A DNA stretch of 64,000 bases from CAVPTL01 sp963729195 (GCA_963729195.1 CAVSNF010000031.1:62001-126000); one strand, 5' to 3'. Counted from the stretch's first letter, positions 1 to 9,026 are shown. The notes: generated by a model not told the origin, from the letters alone. Translations and numbers: made by a program.

Positions 1-940
1 ATCTCGGCTGTACTGCAGGCGGTGGCGGGTTCATTCGAGACGGTGATGGCGGCGCGCATGCTGTTCGGCGTCGCATCCGCGTTCGTCTGGACGGCGGGGC
101 TCTCGTGGCTGTCCGACCTGAGCACCGAGAAGGCGCGTGCGGCCACGCTCGGGTTCACGGTGGCGGTCGCCGGCATGGGCAATCTGGCCGGGCCGGTGCT
201 GGTGGGATATGTGGCGGAGCGCTCCTCGATCGAAACAGCCTTCCTCGGCTACTCGGTGTTCGCCGCCCTGGTCGCCGTGTGGTTGTGCTTCGTTCCCGCG
301 GGCATTCCCCACGCGGTCGAGACCGTTTCGCTACGCCGAACCGTGGGGGTGATGACTCGCAGCCGGGTGATCACGGGCGCTGTCCTGATGATGCTGGTTG
401 TCGGGATTCGTGGACGGTGTGGTGAATCTGCTCGCGCCGCTGGAGCTGGCCGCTGACGGGTTCTCTTCGGGGCCGATCGGGTTGGTGTTCTCGGTTGCGG
501 CGGCGATCTTCATCGTGGTCAGCGCCGGCGTTTCTCGCGGCGGCTGGGCGTCGTCGTCGCGGGCTGCGGGCTGGGCCTGCCTGGGCCAGGCGGTGACGCT
601 GGTGCCGGTGATGTTCTCGCTGGCGTCCGCATCGGTGGTCCTGATGGTGCTCGCGCGCGGGCCTGCCAGCGCGGTGGTGTACACCGTGGCGCTGCCGATC
701 GCGGTGATCGCCGCTCGCCGGTACGGACTCGGCACCGCCACCATCTCGGGAGTCACGATGATGTCGTGGGGAGTGGCCAGCGTGCTCGGATCGCCGGTGG
801 CCGGGCTGATCGCCGACACCCTCGGTGACGCCACGGCCTACGGGCTGTGCGCGGCGCTGCTGGTCGGCGCCGGCGTGTGGCTGCTGTGGGCGGTGCCCAA
901 CTCGCAGGTCGATCCCGAACCGGCCCCGTCGCCGCTGTGA
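1..940 (+). CDS. MFS permease, 5' end outside window, frameshifted
   Basis: Integral-membrane secondary transporter of the major facilitator superfamily; the substrate cannot be read from the sequence. The window opens inside the gene: frame 1 is open from base 1 and codes for hydrophobic helices with a typical MFS loop (AARMLFGVASAF, then LSWLSDLSTEKAR). Near position 405 the frame moves by one base, probably an extra G in a GGG run; the text before (LMMLVVG) and after (FVDGVVNLLAPLEL) joins smoothly. The rest contributes about six more helices and ends at TGA 938-940. The stop overlaps the GTG start of glpK (GTGA), so the two are probably cotranslated. That a transporter precedes a glycerol kinase could suggest polyol transport, but this is only context. 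Confidence 0.8.
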
Positions 941-2352
941 TCCTGTCGATCGATCAGGGTACGACCGGTACCACCTGCCTGGTGGTCGACGACCGGCTCG
1001 AGGTGATCGGTCGCGGCTATCGCGAGCTCGCCCAGAGCTTCCCCCAGCCCGGATGGGTCGAGCATGATCCAGCCGAGATCTGGCAGGCGGTGCTGGCCAC
1101 CGCCGAGGCCGCCCTGGCCGATGCCGGGCGAGACGCGCGCGACCTGCGGGCGATCGGCATCACCAACCAGCGGGAGACGACGGTGGTGTGGGATCGGATC
1201 ACGGGCCGGCCGCTGCATCCCGCCATCGTGTGGCAGGATCGGCGCACGGCCGCGGCCTGCGCCGCGCTTCCCGCAGAGCTGATTCGCGAGCGCACCGGGT
1301 TGGTGCCCGACCCGTACTTCTCGGCGTCGAAGCTGCGCTGGCTGCTCGATCGCATCGCCTCGCCGGATCTCGCGTTCGGCACGATCGATAGCTGGCTGGT
1401 GTGGAATCTGACCCGCGGCGGGGTGCACGCCGTCGATCGCACCAACGCCTCGCGCACGCTGCTGTACTCGTTGCGGTCTGGTGACTGGGATCCCGTTCTG
1501 CTCGACCTCTTCGGCGTCGACCCGGGCATCCTGCCGAGGATCGTGCCGTCTGCGGGGCACGTCGGGGACGCCGAGCTGCTGGGCGCGACGATTCCCATCT
1601 GCGGCATCGCGGGCGATCAGCACGCCGCCCTTTTTGGGCAGGGCTGCGTGGTCGCGGGGCAGTGCAAGGCCACCTACGGCACCGGCGCGTTCGTGCTCAC
1701 CCACACCGGGGATGACTGCGCGCCGCCGCCCTTCGGGCTGCTGCGCACCACCGCGGCTCAGCCAGACGCGTTCGCGCTGGAGGGCGCGGTGTTCGTGGCC
1801 GGGGCGGCGATGCAATGGCTGCGCGACGGGCTCGGTGTGATCGACTCGGCGGCCGAGTCAGAGGCGCTCGCCCGTTCGGTCGACTCCACCGACGGCGTGG
1901 CCTTCGTGCCCGCGCTCACCGGACTGGGATCGCCGTGGTGGGACGCCGAGGCGAGGGGCATGATCTCGGGCATCACCCGCGGTACCACCAGAGCCCACCT
2001 GGTGCGGGCCGGGTTGGAGGCGATCGCCCACCAGGTGCGCGACGTGATCGATGCCGGCGGCCGACCGCCGAGCGTGATTCGCGCCGACGGCGGCGCGGTC
2101 GCCAACCGCTTCCTGATGCAGCTGCAGGCCGATCTGGTGGGAGCACCGGTGGAGGTCTCGGCCGAGCCCGAGATGACCGGCATCGGCGCTGCCGCCCTGG
2201 CCGGGATGGGCGCAGGTGTGTGGAACTCGGCCGCCGAGGTGGCGGCCCTGCACAGGTCAGGCGAGCGCTTCGAGCCCACCATGCACCGCGACCACGCCGA
2301 CGCCCTCCACGACACCTGGCTCACCGCCGTCAGCCGCGCCAGAGGTGAATAA
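937..2352 (+). CDS. glpK: Glycerol kinase
   Basis: Cytosolic FGGY-family kinase that phosphorylates glycerol with ATP to sn-glycerol 3-phosphate. The protein is 471 residues, slightly shorter than the usual 495-505, with a shortened loop before the GTIDSWLVWNL segment (near residue 148). Family features: the N-terminal phosphate-binding SIDQGTTGTT, GITNQRETTVVWDR, IVWQDRRT, GIAGDQHAALFGQ, and the C-terminal ADGGAVANRFLMQLQADL. GTG 937 is chosen because it directly precedes the conserved ILSIDQGTT and overlaps the upstream stop; a longer reading from 847 would lie inside the permease. The TAA stop (2350-2352) is supplied by a family A palindrome. No other glp gene is seen in the window. Confidence 0.93.
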   Translation: MILSIDQGTTGTTCLVVDDRLEVIGRGYRELAQSFPQPGWVEHDPAEIWQAVLATAEAALADAGRDARDLRAIGITNQRETTVVWDRITGRPLHPAIVWQDRRTAAACAALPAELIRERTGLVPDPYFSASKLRWLLDRIASPDLAFGTIDSWLVWNLTRGGVHAVDRTNASRTLLYSLRSGDWDPVLLDLFGVDPGILPRIVPSAGHVGDAELLGATIPICGIAGDQHAALFGQGCVVAGQCKATYGTGAFVLTHTGDDCAPPPFGLLRTTAAQPDAFALEGAVFVAGAAMQWLRDGLGVIDSAAESEALARSVDSTDGVAFVPALTGLGSPWWDAEARGMISGITRGTTRAHLVRAGLEAIAHQVRDVIDAGGRPPSVIRADGGAVANRFLMQLQADLVGAPVEVSAEPEMTGIGAAALAGMGAGVWNSAAEVAALHRSGERFEPTMHRDHADALHDTWLTAVSRARGE

Positions 2353-2373
2353 CGGTGCCAGGCACCGTTATTC
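2347..2373. repeat. Palindrome A, copy 1
   Basis: Perfect arms GAATAACGGTGCC and GGCACCGTTATTC around one A. It carries the glpK stop codon and is followed 5 bp later by a family B copy. Confidence 0.95.
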
Positions 2374-2378
2374 GCCGT

Positions 2379-2406
2379 GAATAATGGTGCCTGGCACCAA
2401 TTATTC
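2379..2406. repeat. Palindrome B, copy 1 (imperfect)
   Basis: Left arm GAATAATGGTGCC lacks one T compared with the right arm GGCACCAATTATTC; the central base is T. It forms a tandem A+B pair with the copy at 2347. Confidence 0.9.
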
Positions 2407-2433
2407 ATGCTGCTCGGCTAGCGTTCGCCGGCC

Positions 2434-3624
2434 ATGGACTTCGAGCTCACTGATAGCCAGCGGGAGCTGCGTGATCGCGCGGCCAGGTTCGTGGACGAGG
2501 AGTGCATCCCGCACGAGGTCGCGGCCGAGCTGAACCACGGCCCGCTCGACCCGGCCATCGTCAAGGGCATCCAGGATCGCGCCCGTGAGGCCCGCCTGAC
2601 CGGCGGCAATCACAGCACCGAGCACGGCGGCCAGGGCTGGAACGCGTTCGAGCAGGTGCTCGTGCAGGAGGAGCTGGGCCGCAACACCAACGGCATCTGG
2701 TGGGTGATCGGCGGCGGCTACAACGTGCTCTCGCGCGGCACCCCGGAGCAGATCGAGCGCTACCTGCTGCCGACGCTGCGCGGCGAGCGCGCCGACGCCT
2801 ACGCGGTCACCGAGGGCGGCTCGGGCTCCGACCCCGGCGGCATCAGCACCACCGCCGAGCGCACCGCCAACGGCTGGCGCATCCGCGGCGAGAAGTGGTT
2901 CGTCACCTCCGGGGACGTGTGCGACTTCGACATCGTCATGACCAACGTGATCGACGGCGACAGGCGGCTGCCCACGCTGTTCCTGGTGGATCGCGACCGG
3001 CCCGGCATCGAGATCGTGGACGACCCGCCGTTCACCCACAACTACCCCCACGGCCATCCCACCGTCCGCTACGACGTCGAGGTCGCCGAGGACGCGGTGC
3101 TGGGTGGCCCCGACGCGATCGGCCGCGGCGACGAGCTGCAGAACGAGTGGTTCGTCGAGGAGCGCATCCACATCGCCGCCCGCTGCGTGGGCGCGATGCG
3201 GCGGCTGCTGGCCGAGTCGGTCGACTGGGCGATCGAGCGCGAGCAGTTCGGCGAGCGCATCTACGACTTCCAGGGCGTCAGCTTCCCGCTGGCCGACTCC
3301 GCCGCCGACTGTGCCGCCGCCCGGCTGCTGACCTATCAGGTCGCCCAGATGGTCGATGACGGCGCCGACCCCAAGCTGATCCACGGCCGCGCCGCCATGG
3401 CCAAGCTGTTTGCCTCCGAGGCCGCATACCGCTGCGCCGATCGGGCAGTCCAGACCTTCGGCGGCCGCGGCTACATGCGCACCACCACCGCCGAGCGGTT
3501 TCTGCGTGAGCTGCGAGTCGATCGGATCTGGGAGGGCACCTCCGAGATCCAGCGGCTGATCGTCGCCCGCGGCCTGGAGAAGCGCGGCGTGGAACGGATG
3601 CTCTCGCCACTGCGCGAGGTGTAA
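2434..3624 (+). CDS. Acyl-CoA dehydrogenase family protein
   Basis: FAD flavoenzyme of the acyl-CoA dehydrogenase superfamily, expected to introduce a 2,3 double bond into an acyl-CoA in the cytosol and pass electrons to ETF. The protein has 396 residues, a normal length, and all three domains are visible: alpha-helical N-terminus (MDFELTDSQRELRDRAARF), middle beta domain with YAVTEGGSGSDPGGI and WFVTSGDVCDFDIVM, and the C-terminal helical domain with AIEREQFGERI, QTFGGRGYM and RIWEGTSEIQRLIVARGL. The sequence is intact. It lies just upstream of the GntR gene (33 bp to the shared motif), so it may be the first gene of the catabolic island. The acyl chain specificity is unknown. Confidence 0.88.
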   Translation: MDFELTDSQRELRDRAARFVDEECIPHEVAAELNHGPLDPAIVKGIQDRAREARLTGGNHSTEHGGQGWNAFEQVLVQEELGRNTNGIWWVIGGGYNVLSRGTPEQIERYLLPTLRGERADAYAVTEGGSGSDPGGISTTAERTANGWRIRGEKWFVTSGDVCDFDIVMTNVIDGDRRLPTLFLVDRDRPGIEIVDDPPFTHNYPHGHPTVRYDVEVAEDAVLGGPDAIGRGDELQNEWFVEERIHIAARCVGAMRRLLAESVDWAIEREQFGERIYDFQGVSFPLADSAADCAAARLLTYQVAQMVDDGADPKLIHGRAAMAKLFASEAAYRCADRAVQTFGGRGYMRTTTAERFLRELRVDRIWEGTSEIQRLIVARGLEKRGVERMLSPLREV

Positions 3625-3653
3625 TCGCGGCGGTTGATCGCCGACCGGCGATT

Positions 3654-3666
3654 GCGTAATGTATCC
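3654..3666. promoter_or_regulatory. Operator-like motif, copy 1 (upstream of GntR gene)
   Basis: GCGTAATGTATCC. The right half TGTATCC matches the sites at 5952 and 7239; the left half is degenerate. It contains TAATGT, a possible -10 box, and precedes the presumed GntR start, consistent with autoregulation. This is the weakest of the three sites. Confidence 0.45.
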
Positions 3667-3705
3667 ATCATCCAACAGCCGGTTCGACAGATTCAAATCG
3701 CAAGT

Positions 3706-4328
3706 GTGGTCGATCAGGTTCACGCGGTACTGCGTGAGCAGATCCTGACCGGAGCGCTGCCGCGCGGATCGCGGCTGCCGCAGGAGACGATCGCGGCCGA
3801 GCTCGGCGTGTCCCGCACCCCGCTGCGGGAGGCCCTGCGGCGGCTGGCCGGCGAGGGCCTGGTCACGCTCCAGCCCAACCACGGCGCCACCGTCAGCGGG
3901 GTGGACTTCAACGACATGAATGCGGCCTGGGTGGCGCGGCTCGCGATCGAGCCATTCGCCGCCCGGCTGGCGGCAGAGCGGCGTGACGCGGGGGAGCTGG
4001 AGCGGATGGCCGCGGCCATCGCCGAGCAGCGCGCGGCGCTCCACCCCGCCGATGCGCTCGACTCAAACCGCGAGTTTCATCTGGCGCTGGTAGCGGCATC
4101 GGGCAACGATCACCTCGACCCACTTTGCCGAGCTGCTGTGGGTCACCGCGTATCAGCTTCGCGATCTACGCCGCTCAGGCCAGCGAGTCGGACGGCGTCG
4201 AAGCGTGGGCCGGCGAGCACGAGCACATCCTCGAGGCGATCACCGGCGGCGACGCCGACCTGGCAGAGCAGCTCACCCGCACCCATCTGCAGCGCCACCC
4301 ACCGCTGGAGCACCCGGACCCGGCGTGA
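3706..4328 (+). CDS. GntR-family (FCD-type) transcriptional regulator, frameshifted twice
   Basis: Cytosolic DNA-binding repressor/activator with an N-terminal winged helix (LREQILTGALPRGSRLPQETIAAELGVSRTPLREALRRLAGEGLV) and an FCD ligand-binding domain (LAIEPFAARLAA, then EHEHILEAITGGDADLAEQLTRTHL). Two single-base gains are needed to restore the FCD domain: one near 4100 (HLTHFAELLWVTAYQLR emerges) and one near 4160 (IYAAQASESDGVEAWAGEHEHIL). The start is uncertain: GTG 3706 lies downstream of the operator-like site, while in-frame TTG codons exist at 3634 and 3652. FCD regulators usually bind small carboxylic acids, which suits the neighbouring aromatic-acid genes. Probable regulator of the island, inferred from the shared motif. 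Confidence 0.8.
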
Positions 4329-4340
4329 CGCCGAGTCCGG
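4314..4340. terminator. Bidirectional hairpin between convergent genes
   Basis: Arms CCGGACCCGGCG and CGCCGAGTCCGG (one mismatch) with the GntR stop codon TGA as the loop; the convergent permease gene ends 12 bp further. No U-tract follows. Confidence 0.5.
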
Positions 4341-4352
4341 GCGCCCGAGCAG

Positions 4353-5894
4353 TCAGATTGCGGTGTCCGGCGGGGCCGGGGTGAAGTCGAGGTTCTCGTC
4401 CAGCGGCGCCACGCCATGGTGCTCGGCGGCGTGCTGGGCTGCGTTCTTGACGTTGTCCGGTCGCACCAGCTTCACCACCGCGAACCACACCAGCGCGATC
4501 ACGACCACCGCCAGCGCCCAGTAGAGCGCCAGCCAGTTGGGGTTGTCTCCGGTGTGGGGAGCGGGCTTGAGCGCGCCGTAGAAGCCCAACAGCGGTGTGG
4601 CGACGGCCACCAGCACGATCAGGTACTGCCACCATGTGCCGCCGAACTTTCGCAGCAGAACCAGCCCGCCGATGGCGAGCAGCAGGTACACGATCTCGAT
4701 CGCGAACGAGCCGGCGGTGGCCGACACGATGAACGTCGAGAACTGCTTGGAGCCGAAGATCGGCACGAACTTGTCCATCGTGCTGCCGGCGGTGACGATC
4801 AGCAGGAACGCGCAGCCGACCAGGATCACCAGGTTCCCGACCCAAGGAGTGTTGTGCCGAGAGGTCTTGGCGAACACCTTGGGCAGCAGGCCGTCACGCC
4901 CGAGGGCGAAGTATCCGCGGCCCAGCGCCACACAGATTGCCAGGGCCAGCGCGGTCGCATCCAGAATCACGACCAGATCGATCAGCGTGCCCAGCCACGA
5001 GCCCACGTACTCCTTGGCCATCGCATCCAGCGCCGTCGGGCCGGCGGCCGCCCAGTCGCCCTTGGCGACGGCGACCTTGCCGTAGCCGATGGTCATGGCG
5101 TAGGCCATGAACACGAAGAACACCGACGAGGCGGCGATCGATCCGAGCACCGCACGAGGGATCGACTTGTGCGGGTCGCTCGATTCCTCACCGAGGGACG
5201 CCGCAGCCTCGAATCCGACGAACAGCAGGATGCCGAGCAGGATGCCGCCCAGCACGCCGCCGCCGGTAACTCCCAGAAGCGACGTCTCGCCCGGGTTGAA
5301 CACCGAAAGCGTGTTGCCGTCGGCACCACCTTGGAAGATGATCGCGAAGGCCAGGATGATCATCGGGATGAACGACACCGCGGCAAACGCCAACATTGCG
5401 CGGATCGCCAGTCGCACACCCAGGTAGTTCAGCACCAGCACCAGTACCACCACGATCGCGCCGAACACCCACCACGCGGGTGCGTTGGACGCGTCGCCGA
5501 TGTGGGTCGCCCAGAAGCTGTTGAGCAGCACGCCTTCGCCGACGTAGATGCCGCCGCCACCGAGGAACAGCGTGCCCAGGAAGAAGATGCCTGCGGCGAT
5601 GATGCCCACGTAGGGGTGCGTGCCGTGGGTCAGGTACTCGTACACCGCGCCGGCGCCCGCATACCGCCGGGCATGAATCGAAAGCGCGTACCCGATTGCG
5701 AGCACGCCGAGGCCGGCCAACAGCACCGCCAGTGCGGTGTTGACTCCGGCCCCGTTGACCGGGCTGGAGACCGCCCCCAGCACCAGCGCGACCGAGAACA
5801 TCGGGCCGATCGCGAGCGCCTGGGCCACGGCGTGGACGGTAGACAGGTTTTTTTCGCCCAACTGTGCGTCAGGGGCGGGTGCCTCACTGGCCAT
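4353..5894 (-). CDS. APC-superfamily amino acid/amine permease
   Basis: Integral-membrane amino acid-polyamine-organocation permease, 513 residues with about 12 hydrophobic segments, intact. Visible features: N-terminal LSTVHAVAQALAIGPMFSVAL, the GSS/GGI-like unwound helix region, and FVGFEAAASLGEESSDPHKSIPRAVLGS near residue 245, a hallmark of this family (F-x-GFE with charged loop). The start ATG is preceded by GGGAG. The gene faces away from the FAH operon; its upstream region holds a 16-bp palindrome and an operator-like motif shared with the GntR gene and the FAH2 operon, so it is likely co-regulated and imports the amino acid or amine degraded by the island. Substrate unknown. Confidence 0.88.
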   Translation of the reverse strand: MASEAPAPDAQLGEKNLSTVHAVAQALAIGPMFSVALVLGAVSSPVNGAGVNTALAVLLAGLGVLAIGYALSIHARRYAGAGAVYEYLTHGTHPYVGIIAAGIFFLGTLFLGGGGIYVGEGVLLNSFWATHIGDASNAPAWWVFGAIVVVLVLVLNYLGVRLAIRAMLAFAAVSFIPMIILAFAIIFQGGADGNTLSVFNPGETSLLGVTGGGVLGGILLGILLFVGFEAAASLGEESSDPHKSIPRAVLGSIAASSVFFVFMAYAMTIGYGKVAVAKGDWAAAGPTALDAMAKEYVGSWLGTLIDLVVILDATALALAICVALGRGYFALGRDGLLPKVFAKTSRHNTPWVGNLVILVGCAFLLIVTAGSTMDKFVPIFGSKQFSTFIVSATAGSFAIEIVYLLLAIGGLVLLRKFGGTWWQYLIVLVAVATPLLGFYGALKPAPHTGDNPNWLALYWALAVVVIALVWFAVVKLVRPDNVKNAAQHAAEHHGVAPLDENLDFTPAPPDTAI

Positions 5895-5926
5895 GTCGCC
5901 ACTCCCTTCTCACCGATGAAGATGTG

Positions 5927-5942
5927 CACGCCGATCGGCGTG
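5927..5942. repeat. 16-bp perfect palindrome in permease leader
   Basis: CACGCCGATCGGCGTG, between the permease start and the operator-like motif. It could be a second regulator site or a leader hairpin. Confidence 0.6.
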
Positions 5943-5951
5943 TAGAAGAGT

Positions 5952-5964
5952 GGATACAGTATTC
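5952..5964. promoter_or_regulatory. Operator-like motif, copy 2 (permease promoter)
   Basis: GGATACAGTATTC, a near-palindrome (GGATAC, A, GTATTC). Read on the minus strand it is GAATACTGTATCC and contains TACTGT, a possible -10 box for the permease. It matches the site at 7239 in 12 of 13 bases. Confidence 0.6.
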
Positions 5965-6010
5965 AGTTTGGCGATCGACGTCAAGAGCGCCGACCGGGCG
6001 GAGCCTGTTG

Positions 6011-6844
6011 CTAGCGCTCGAACTCGACCGGGTTGGTGAGCGTGCCGACGCCCGAGACCGTGACGCTGACCACCTCGCCGTCGCGCAGATAGCGCGGGGG
6101 AGTGCGCGAATCGCCCACGCCGGCAGGCGTGCCGGTCGAGATCACGTCGCCCGGTTCGAGCGTCATCCCCTGCGACAGATACTGGATCAGTTCGACCACC
6201 GAGAAGATCAGATTCTTGGTGTTGGAGCTCTGCACCGTCTCGCCGTCCAGGGTGGTTGAGATGTCGATGTCATCGAACTCGAAGCCATCGGCGGAGGCCA
6301 CACACGGCCCGAACGGCCCAAACGTGTCGAAGCTCTTGCCGAGCGTGAACTGGCGCAGCGGCGTCTCCAGCTGGGCCCGTCGACCCGACACGTCGTTCAT
6401 GATCGAGATGCCGCCGACCGCGTCGCGGGCGGCCAGCTCGTCGGCGCGGTAGGTGCGCCGGCCGATCACGACCGCCACCTCGCCCTCCCAGTCGGGCCGC
6501 GTCTCCTCGCGGGGAATCACGATCGCGGCCCCCGGGCCGATCAGGGCCGAGGTGTACTTGGCGAAGAGCACCGGCATCTCGGGGATCTCGAGACCGGACT
6601 CCTCCGCGTGGTCGCGGTAGTTCAGTCCGACTCCCAGGATCTTCTCGGGGACGGTGGGGTGCAGCAACGTCACGTCGCTGAGCGGAAACGCCTCGCCCGC
6701 GGCCGACTCGAGCGCGCCCCAGTTCTCGACCGAGGGGATGAAGCCGCGCACGTCGCTTCCGCCGGCGTCAACCACGGTGTCGGACTCCAACCGCCCGATG
6801 CGGGGCGCACCTTCGGCCCCGACTCGATACCTCACTGCCTTCAT
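6011..6844 (-). CDS. FAH-family hydrolase/isomerase (FAH1)
   Basis: Member of the fumarylacetoacetate hydrolase superfamily (277 residues), which acts on C-C bonds or tautomers of ring-cleavage products, for example HpaG-type 2-hydroxyhepta-2,4-diene-1,7-dioate isomerase/decarboxylase. The divalent metal site is visible: LGVGLNYRDHAEE, then RPDWEGEVAVVIGRRTY, GISIMNDVSGR, TLGKSFDTFGPFGP and LEPGDVISTGTPAGVG near the C-terminus. The gene is intact. Its ATG overlaps the stop of the carboxymuconolactone-decarboxylase-like gene (ATGA), so the two form a divergent operon with FAH2. The exact substrate cannot be decided from sequence alone. Confidence 0.85.
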   Translation of the reverse strand: MKAVRYRVGAEGAPRIGRLESDTVVDAGGSDVRGFIPSVENWGALESAAGEAFPLSDVTLLHPTVPEKILGVGLNYRDHAEESGLEIPEMPVLFAKYTSALIGPGAAIVIPREETRPDWEGEVAVVIGRRTYRADELAARDAVGGISIMNDVSGRRAQLETPLRQFTLGKSFDTFGPFGPCVASADGFEFDDIDISTTLDGETVQSSNTKNLIFSVVELIQYLSQGMTLEPGDVISTGTPAGVGDSRTPPRYLRDGEVVSVTVSGVGTLTNPVEFER

Positions 6845-7206
6845 CGACCTTCCTCCGTCCTCAAAACTTTGAGCGCATTTATCGCGCGCGGAACGCCAGC
6901 ATACGGGGTTGTCTGGAGGATCGTCTCTTCGATCTCACTGAAAGGCACGTCAATCGCCCTCAGGGCTTGGATGTGCGCGGCCACCTGGGGCTCACACCCG
7001 CCCAGCGTGGTGAGGCAGGCCACGATGATCAATTCGCGGTCGCGGGCGCTCAATTCCGGGCGGGTGTGCACCTCGCCGAACGTCCAATCCACCAGCCAAT
7101 CGGCCATGGGGCTGCCCATTCGCTCGAGAAATGCGTCTCCGCCGGGGTGATCGCCCAGCTCCGCCAGCCTGGCGAGACCGCGCTCATGCCGTTGGTCAGG
7201 GTCCAT
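6841..7206 (-). CDS. Carboxymuconolactone decarboxylase / AhpD-like protein
   Basis: Small all-helical protein of 121 residues from the CMD/AhpD-like family, which includes gamma-carboxymuconolactone decarboxylase and alkylhydroperoxidases. Conserved stretch: LSARDRELIIVACLTTLGG, then CEPQVAAHIQALRA with one Cys and one His; the CxxC pair of AhpD is absent, so a peroxidase role is less likely. ATG 7206 is chosen because AAGGAGGG lies 6 bp upstream; a longer reading to 7416 would run through the divergent promoter. First gene of a two-gene operon with FAH1 (ATGA overlap), divergent from FAH2. Confidence 0.8.
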   Translation of the reverse strand: MDPDQRHERGLARLAELGDHPGGDAFLERMGSPMADWLVDWTFGEVHTRPELSARDRELIIVACLTTLGGCEPQVAAHIQALRAIDVPFSEIEETILQTTPYAGVPRAINALKVLRTEEGR

Positions 7207-7238
7207 GTCGCTCCCTCCTTGACCTCCCGGCACGGATC

Positions 7239-7251
7239 GCATACTGTATCC
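7239..7251. promoter_or_regulatory. Operator-like motif, copy 3 (divergent catabolic promoter)
   Basis: GCATACTGTATCC, a near-palindrome in the 49-bp gap between the divergent CMD/FAH1 and FAH2 operons. TACTGT (7242-7247) may be the -10 box for FAH2, whose GTG lies 8 bp downstream, implying a leaderless transcript. Confidence 0.6.
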
Positions 7252-7255
7252 AATC

Positions 7256-8104
7256 GTGTCGAGGGGCCGCGTTTGTGTGCAGGTCGACGGCGCCCCGATG
7301 TGGGGCCACCTTGATGCTGGGCAGATTTCGCTCGACGCCGGCGGGAGCCTGGAGGCCGCCACCGCGCGGTTCCTGGCGCCGGTCGAGCCGACCAAGATCA
7401 TCGCCACGCATCTCACCTACCGTAGCCGGGTGGAGGAGTACGCCGCCCAGGTGCCGCCCTACCCGTCGTATTTCATGAAGCCGCCGACAACGCTCAACGG
7501 CCACGGCGGCGTGCTGCGGCGGCCGTCCGGCTGCCGGTTCTTGAACTACGAGGGTGAGGTTGCGGTGGTGATCGGCAGGCCGATGCACGGAGTCCCCGAG
7601 CAGCAGGTGCTCGACTACGTCGCCGGCTATGCGCCCTGCAACGACGTCGGTCTGCACGACTTCCGCCATGCCGATCGCGGATCGATGCTGCGGGTCAAGG
7701 GCCAGGACGGGTTCTGCCCGATCGGCCCGGCGGTGGTTCCGGCGTCTGAGTTCGACCCGACCGACTTCACCCTGCGAACGCTGCTCAACGGCGAGGTCGT
7801 CCAGGAGGGGTCTGCCGCCGACCTGATCTGGCCGATCTCCTATCTGCTCGCAGACCTGTGCCGGCTGATCACCCTCGAGCCGGGCGACATCGTGCTGTCG
7901 GGCACCCCCGCCAACTCCCGGCCGATGGAGCCGGGCGACGTGGTCGAGGTCGAGGTCTCCGGGCTCGGTCGGCTGACCAACACGGTGGAGGAGTGGCAGG
8001 TCGACCTGTCGGGGCCCGGCGATCAGCCCGAGGTCTCGGCCAACACCCTGCACGTGGCGCTGGCCATGCCCGAGGACGAAGCCGAGCGCGTGGCGGGCAC
8101 ATGA
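7256..8104 (+). CDS. FAH-family hydrolase/isomerase (FAH2)
   Basis: Second FAH-superfamily enzyme (282 residues), about as distant from FAH1 as separate paralogues; probably acts on a different dienoate or oxo-acid intermediate. Metal-binding and fold motifs: YFMKPPTTLNGHGG, LNYEGEVAVVIGRPMHGV, YAPCNDVGLHDFRHADRG, GQDGFCPIGPAVVP, LITLEPGDIVLSGTPAN. The C-terminus carries an extra tail of about 30 residues (EEWQVDLSGPGDQPEVS...). The GTG at 7256 sits directly after the operator/-10 motif, so the mRNA may be leaderless; GTG 7274 is an alternative. It begins a run of overlapping genes through the P450; its TGA overlaps the dioxygenase ATG (ATGA). Confidence 0.83.
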   Translation: MSRGRVCVQVDGAPMWGHLDAGQISLDAGGSLEAATARFLAPVEPTKIIATHLTYRSRVEEYAAQVPPYPSYFMKPPTTLNGHGGVLRRPSGCRFLNYEGEVAVVIGRPMHGVPEQQVLDYVAGYAPCNDVGLHDFRHADRGSMLRVKGQDGFCPIGPAVVPASEFDPTDFTLRTLLNGEVVQEGSAADLIWPISYLLADLCRLITLEPGDIVLSGTPANSRPMEPGDVVEVEVSGLGRLTNTVEEWQVDLSGPGDQPEVSANTLHVALAMPEDEAERVAGT

Positions 8105-9026
8105 TCGCCATCCGCCGCATCGACCACGTGTGCCTGCGAGTCGCCGACGTGGACGAGGCGGCCGCCCGCTGGAGCGTGCAGTTCGGGCTGACGCGTGACC
8201 GAACGAAACCCCGATCGTGCGCTTCTGCGCTGCGGGTATGAGCCGTACTGCCTGGAGTTGGTGGCCGGCGAGCCGGGGCACGACCACACCGGGTTCGAGC
8301 TCCGGCGCAGCGTGACGCTGGATCAGGCGGCCGCTCATTTCGGGGCTGCCGGGGTGGAGTTTCAGCGCGAGCCGGATCTGATCTGGCTGGCCGACGTGGA
8401 GGGAAACCGGATCGAGCTGATGCCCTACCGCGAGGAGCACGACCGTCGCCCCGACATCGCCCGCTCGACCACCACTCTGCCGGGATTTCGGCCGCGCAAG
8501 CTCGGCCACGTCAACTTCCTGACGGCCGACCTGCCCGCCCAGACCGCCTTCTACACCGACGTTCTGGGCATGGGCCTGTCCGATCGCCTGGGCACCGACG
8601 GTGCCTGGTTTCATGTCAACTCCGAGCATCACGCGGTGGCGTTCGTCGAACAAGGGCTACGCCCACCTGCACCACCTGGCCTTCGACATGGTCGACTGGA
8701 GCATGCTGCGGGTGGCCTTCGACCACCTCGGACAGCACGGCCGCTGGCTGGGCTGGGGGCCGGTGCGGCACGGCATCGCCCAGAACATCTGCGGATACGT
8801 GCGGATCACCGAGGAGCCGATGTTCGTCGAGCTCTACTGCGACATGGAGCAGCTCGAGCCCGAGCACGAGCCGCGCGACTGGCCCGACGACCGGCACTCG
8901 TCCAATACCTGGGGGCCGCTTCCGCCGCGCTCGTATTTCCGGTTTGACCCAGAGGCGATTCGCTATGAGCGAGACAGCCTCGAGATGCTGGGGGAGAAGC
9001 TTCCCCCGTTGGAGGTGACGCCCTGA
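8101..9026 (+). CDS. Extradiol ring-cleavage dioxygenase (VOC, HpaD-like), frameshifted twice
   Basis: Two-module vicinal-oxygen-chelate enzyme of the type I extradiol dioxygenase family, expected to cleave a catechol (such as homoprotocatechuate) meta to its hydroxyls with Fe(II) or Mn(II). Module 1 starts MIAIRRIDHVCLRVADVDEA; module 2 (GHVNFLTADLPAQTAFYTDVLGM) carries the likely metal triad: His of GHVNFL, His of YAHLHHLAFD, Glu of MFVELYCD. The protein is about 307 residues after joining three frames; one extra base lies near 8190 (GLT/VTERNPDRALL) and one near 8650 (FV/NKGYAHLHH). Start overlaps FAH2 stop (ATGA) and its stop overlaps the hydroxylase start (TGATG). Substrate inferred only from the neighbours. 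Confidence 0.82.
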
